Shown here: piece by piece, positions 42,797 to 45,722 of the stretch
How the letters are laid out: the number at the start of each line of letters is the position of its first letter
Position numbering within the stretch: the stretch's first letter is position 1
Source: an uncultured Clostridia bacterium
GTDB taxonomy: Bacteria; Bacillota; Clostridia; TANB77; CAG-508
Assembly: GCA_944386165.1 (NCBI GenBank)
Contig: CALXAA010000013.1
Span: 1-45,722 of the forward strand
Length of the DNA: 45,722 bases
Reading direction: 5' to 3'
Program-made: the position numbers and the translations under genes
Notes under the pieces: generated by a model
What the model saw: the letters and a program-made list of their open reading frames with translations, nothing else
Databases searched by the model: none
Told to the model about the DNA's origin: nothing

Positions 42797-43744
42797 ATGG
42801 AGAAAATATCTGTAGTAGTATCATGTTACAATGAAGAAAAAGCCTTACCATTATTTTATGAAGAAATGGAAAGAGTAAGAAAACAAGATTTTGATGGAAT
42901 AGTAGATTTTGAATATATTTTTGTTAATGATGGATCTAAAGATAATACTCTTAAAATAATAAAAGAACTAAGAGCTAAAGATAATAAAGTTAGATATGTA
43001 TCATTTTCTAGAAATTTTGGAAAAGAAGCGGCAATGTATGCAGGACTAGAAGCATCAAAGGGAGATTATGTAACATTAATGGATGCAGATTTACAAGATC
43101 CACCAGCACTATTAAAACAAATGTATGATGCAATAAAAAATGAAGGATATGATTCTGTAGGAACTCGTAGAGTTACAAGAAAAGGAGAACCACCTATAAG
43201 AAGTTTTTTTGCAAGAATGTTTTATAAAATAATAAATAAAATGTCATCAATAGAAATGGTAGATGGAGCAAGAGATTATAGGTTAATGAAAAGAAAAGTT
43301 GTAGATGCAATAATTTCTTTAAAAGAATATAATAGATATTCAAAAGGACTATTTAGTTTTGTTGGATTTGATACAAAATGGATTGAATATGAAAATGTTG
43401 AAAGAGTTGCAGGAGAAACCAAATGGTCATTTTGGAAATTGTTTAAATATGCATTAGAAGGAATAACAGCATTTTCAACAACACCATTAATATTATCATC
43501 ATTTTTAGGATTAATATTTTGTTTGGTTGCATTTATAGCAATAATTTTTATAATAGTAAGAACACTAGTATTTGGAGATCCAACACCAGGATGGCCATCT
43601 ACTATATGTATTATTGTATTTGTTAGTGGAATACAATTATTCACAATTGGAATTATAGGTCAATATTTATCAAAAACATATTTAGAGGTAAAAAAGAGAC
43701 CAATCTATATTGTAAAAGAAACGGAAAAAGATATAAATTCATAA
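42797..43744 (+). CDS. GT2 polyprenyl-phosphate glycosyltransferase (GtrB/ArnC-like)
   Basis: 315 residues: GT-A domain with VVVSCYNEEKALPLFYEEM, FVNDGSKDNT and LMDADLQDPP, then ARDYRLMKRKV. Two C-terminal TM helices follow (about 230-258, 272-292), ending in a basic tail (LEVKKRPIYIV). This is the layout of GtrB-type enzymes that load a sugar on undecaprenyl phosphate for later decoration outside. The start has no near Shine-Dalgarno; AAAGGAG lies over 30 nt upstream, and an inverted repeat (TTGACT-AAA-AGTCAA, 42769-42783) lies between. Stop codons exclude a longer start. Confidence 0.9.
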   Translation: MEKISVVVSCYNEEKALPLFYEEMERVRKQDFDGIVDFEYIFVNDGSKDNTLKIIKELRAKDNKVRYVSFSRNFGKEAAMYAGLEASKGDYVTLMDADLQDPPALLKQMYDAIKNEGYDSVGTRRVTRKGEPPIRSFFARMFYKIINKMSSIEMVDGARDYRLMKRKVVDAIISLKEYNRYSKGLFSFVGFDTKWIEYENVERVAGETKWSFWKLFKYALEGITAFSTTPLILSSFLGLIFCLVAFIAIIFIIVRTLVFGDPTPGWPSTICIIVFVSGIQLFTIGIIGQYLSKTYLEVKKRPIYIVKETEKDINS

Positions 43745-43790
43745 CTCAAGAAAGGGAATGAAAATAATGCAAATAAGGAGCAAAGATATC

Positions 43791-44147
43791 ATGAAATATT
43801 TAATGATAGTAATATATATAGCATTTACAGTATCAGGATTAATTTTAATGAAAAAAGGTGGAAATGCTGGAAAAATAGGAATAGGCTCAGGAGAATTTAG
43901 TTTTAGTATAAGTTGGATAAGTGCACTTGGATTTATTTGTTATATAATAAGTTTTTTACTTTTCACAAGAATAATAATGATGTTTGAAAATGTAAGTTAT
44001 ATTTCACCAATTTGTAATGGAATTGCACAAGCATGTATTGTTATAGCATCAATAATATTCTTAAAAGAAGAATACTCAATAACAACACTAGGAGGAGCAT
44101 TATTAATTATTGCAGGAGTTATTATAATGAATTTAAAATTAAAATAA
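43791..44147 (+). CDS. Small SMR/EamA-type four-helix membrane carrier
   Basis: 118 residues with four TM helices: a first helix KYLMIVIYIAFTVSGLILMKK, then loops, SPICNGIAQACIVIASIIFL as the third and GGALLIIAGVIIMNL as the last. This is the form of SMR proteins and of ArnE/ArnF halves. Directly after a GtrB-like enzyme, it may flip the polyprenyl-phosphate sugar. ATG 43791 is chosen for AAGGAG 10 nt upstream; ATG 43758 or 43767 would add up to 11 residues and cannot be excluded. Confidence 0.75.
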   Translation: MKYLMIVIYIAFTVSGLILMKKGGNAGKIGIGSGEFSFSISWISALGFICYIISFLLFTRIIMMFENVSYISPICNGIAQACIVIASIIFLKEEYSITTLGGALLIIAGVIIMNLKLK

Positions 44148-44284
44148 AATGATTAAAAATGAATATAATTAATAAAAAATGCACATAAATTAAATATAGA
44201 ATACATAAGCATAAAATTTAGTAAGATACTAAATTTAATTACTAAAGTCAAAAAATAAGAAAAGTGGAAGGAATTGAGTTAGTT

Positions 44285-45280
44285 ATGTTTAATTTTGGTC
44301 AAGATATTGGAATTGATTTAGGAACAGCAACAATAATTGCATATGTAAAAGGAAAAGGTGTTGTATTAAGAGAGCCATCAGTAGTTGCTGTAGATAGTAA
44401 CACAAAAGAGGTCCTAGCAGTTGGACAAGAAGCCAGAAGAATGTTAGGAAGAACACCAGGAAATATTGTTGCAACAAGACCATTAAGAGAAGGAGTTATA
44501 TCAGATTACACAGTAACTGAAAAAATGCTAAAATATTTTATAAACAAAGTAAATGGAAAAACAATTTTTTCACCAAGAACAATGATATGCATACCATCAA
44601 GAGTAACAGAAGTTGAGAAAAAAGCTGTAATAGATGCAGCAACTCAAGCTGGAGCAAGAAAAGTTTTTTTAATTGAAGAACCAATAGCTGCAGCAATAGG
44701 GGCAGGAATTGATATAGCAAAACCATGTGGAAATATGGTTGTAGACATTGGTGGAGGAACAACAGATATAGCAGTAATTTCTTTAGGTGGTTCAGTAGAA
44801 AGTACTTCACTAAAAGTAGCAGGAGACAAATTTGATGAATCAATTGTTAAGTATATAAAAAAGAAACATAATATGATGATTGGAGAAAGAACAGCAGAAG
44901 ATTTAAAAATAAATATAGGTTGTGTATATCCTAAGGTTCAAGACTTAGAAATGGAAATTAGAGGAAGGGACTTAACAACAGGACTACCAAAAAATATAGT
45001 AATACATTCAAGTGAAATGCTAGAGGCATTAATTGAGCCAGCAATGCAAATAGTTGATGCAGTTCATTCCGTTTTAGAAAAAACACCACCAGAACTTTCT
45101 GCAGACATAAGTGATAGAGGAATTTATATGACAGGTGGAGGATGTTTAATTGACGGATTAGATAGACTTTTACAAGAAAAAACAGGAATTAATGTAATGA
45201 TAGCAAATGATGCAGTATCATGTGTTGCTTTAGGAACAGGTAAAGCTTTAGACAATTTAGATAATTTAGATAGAAAATAA
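44285..45280 (+). CDS. mreB: Rod shape-determining protein MreB/Mbl
   Basis: A 331-residue actin-like ATPase that directs cell-wall synthesis along the membrane: phosphate-1 loop DIGIDLGTATI, TMICIPSRVTEVEKKAV, the phosphate-2 loop VVDIGGGTTDIAVISLGG and TGGGCLIDGLDRLLQE. The N-terminal MFNFGQ fits the membrane-binding start of Gram-positive MreB/Mbl. ATG 44285 is used because the homologous N-terminus begins there; the better Shine-Dalgarno (GGAAGG, 44266-44271) is rather far. mreC and mreD do not follow, so this may be an Mbl- or MreBH-type copy. It suggests a rod-shaped cell. Confidence 0.93.
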   Translation: MFNFGQDIGIDLGTATIIAYVKGKGVVLREPSVVAVDSNTKEVLAVGQEARRMLGRTPGNIVATRPLREGVISDYTVTEKMLKYFINKVNGKTIFSPRTMICIPSRVTEVEKKAVIDAATQAGARKVFLIEEPIAAAIGAGIDIAKPCGNMVVDIGGGTTDIAVISLGGSVESTSLKVAGDKFDESIVKYIKKKHNMMIGERTAEDLKINIGCVYPKVQDLEMEIRGRDLTTGLPKNIVIHSSEMLEALIEPAMQIVDAVHSVLEKTPPELSADISDRGIYMTGGGCLIDGLDRLLQEKTGINVMIANDAVSCVALGTGKALDNLDNLDRK

Positions 45281-45287
45281 AAAATAG

Positions 45288-45320
45288 AAAAGGTGGAAAT
45301 AAAAAATATTCCACCTTTTT
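45288..45320. terminator. Bidirectional terminator between mreB and rpsT
   Basis: AAAAGGTGGAA (45288-45298) pairs with TTCCACCTTTT (45309-45319) with a 10-nt loop, T-runs on both strands, and convergent genes on both sides. Confidence 0.85.
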
Positions 45321-45321
45321 A

Positions 45322-45585
45322 CTATGCCATTGCATTTAATTTTTTAGATAAACTAGATTTTTTTCTAGATGCTGTATTTTTTACAATAACGCCTTTTGTG
45401 CAAGCTTGATCTATTTTCTTTGTAGCTTCAGACATTAGTGTTGTAGCTTCTGCTTTATTACCAGTAGCAACAGCTTCTTCAAATTTCTTTACAGCTGATT
45501 TATATGCACTTTTAATCATATTATTTGTTAATGTTTTCTTTTCAATAATCTTAACTCTCTTTTTTGCTGATTTAATATTTGGCAT
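45322..45585 (-). CDS. rpsT: Small ribosomal subunit protein S20
   Basis: An 87-residue basic protein that binds 16S rRNA early in 30S assembly. It begins [19 protein letters not shown] and has the helical core [13 protein letters not shown] and the end [19 protein letters not shown], all typical of S20. Length is normal. On its strand GAGGAGGTG precedes the ATG by about 8 nt, and a promoter lies at 45630-45658. It is a single-gene unit ending at the shared terminator. Confidence 0.97.
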   Translation of the reverse strand: MPNIKSAKKRVKIIEKKTLTNNMIKSAYKSAVKKFEEAVATGNKAEATTLMSEATKKIDQACTKGVIVKNTASRKKSSLSKKLNAMA

Positions 45586-45629
45586 TTAAAATGCACCTCC
45601 TCTTAGTAAAATAAACTATAACGCATTAC

Positions 45630-45658
45630 ATTATAACACACAAAATACCGTTTGGCAA
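45630..45658 (-). promoter_or_regulatory. Promoter of rpsT
   Basis: On the minus strand: TTGCCA (45653-45658), a 17-nt spacer and TATAAT (45630-45635), with TG at -14 (extended -10). Predicted leader is about 40 nt. Confidence 0.8.
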
Positions 45659-45722
45659 GAGAAAAAAGTAAAATTTAGAAATAAAATCTTTATAAGTATG
45701 TCTAAAACAATATTATAAAATA

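Overview
The window is very AT-rich. Genes lie almost entirely on the + strand, and the sense strand is strongly A-rich with A-ending codons. A spore cortex-lytic enzyme (sleB), TsaD, TmcAL, a small alarmone synthetase and MreB point to a low-GC, endospore-forming Firmicute, most likely an uncultured Clostridia-type bacterium. This assignment rests on gene content and composition only.

Layout. (1) 1-1992: the end of an integrative element, with small genes, an excisionase-like protein and a Tn916-type tyrosine integrase. (2) 1993-3400: a small accessory zone with REP-like repeats, a secreted protein, and a small gene next to a decayed vapD-like toxin gene. (3) 3417-12109: housekeeping genes: site-2 protease, tsaD, phosphoesterase, alarmone synthetase, alpha-glucan phosphorylase, tmcAL (minus strand), rnhA, sleB. 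(4) 12135-12600: a self-contained cassette with its own promoter and terminator, whose gene is about 44% GC. (5) 12686-22516: a roughly 3100-residue membrane-anchored GLUG-repeat surface protein, split by one frameshift. Its 420-nt leader carries a consensus promoter, a short ORF with an (AC)14 microsatellite, and a 26-bp terminator hairpin. (6) 22551-44147: a large surface-glycan locus with an ABC exporter (Wzm/Wzt), several GT2 glycosyltransferases, a degenerate methyltransferase-like protein, DUF2142 and DUF2304 membrane proteins, the ADP-heptose genes hldE-gmhA-gmhB, two GT9 heptosyltransferase-like enzymes, a Wzx flippase, galE, a polyprenyl-phosphate glycosyltransferase and an SMR-type carrier. 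An ATPase pseudogene interrupts it. (7) 44285-45722: mreB and, convergent, rpsT.

The most interesting proposal is a microsatellite-gated attenuator for the giant surface protein. At (AC)14 the leader ORF stops after 28 codons. At 12, 15 or 18 units the same ORF would stay open for about 106-108 codons, run through the terminator hairpin, and end in a TAATG overlap with the start of the giant gene. Ribosomes would then both disrupt the terminator and deliver translation to the surface-protein start. The features are directly visible; the mechanism is inference. Second is an ADP-heptose pathway with two GT9 enzymes in a likely Gram-positive spore former, which implies heptosylated surface glycan and possible production of ALPK1-activating sugars. 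Third is a family of 37-bp REP-like repeats, including three tandem copies in the 5' leader of the glycan exporter operon.
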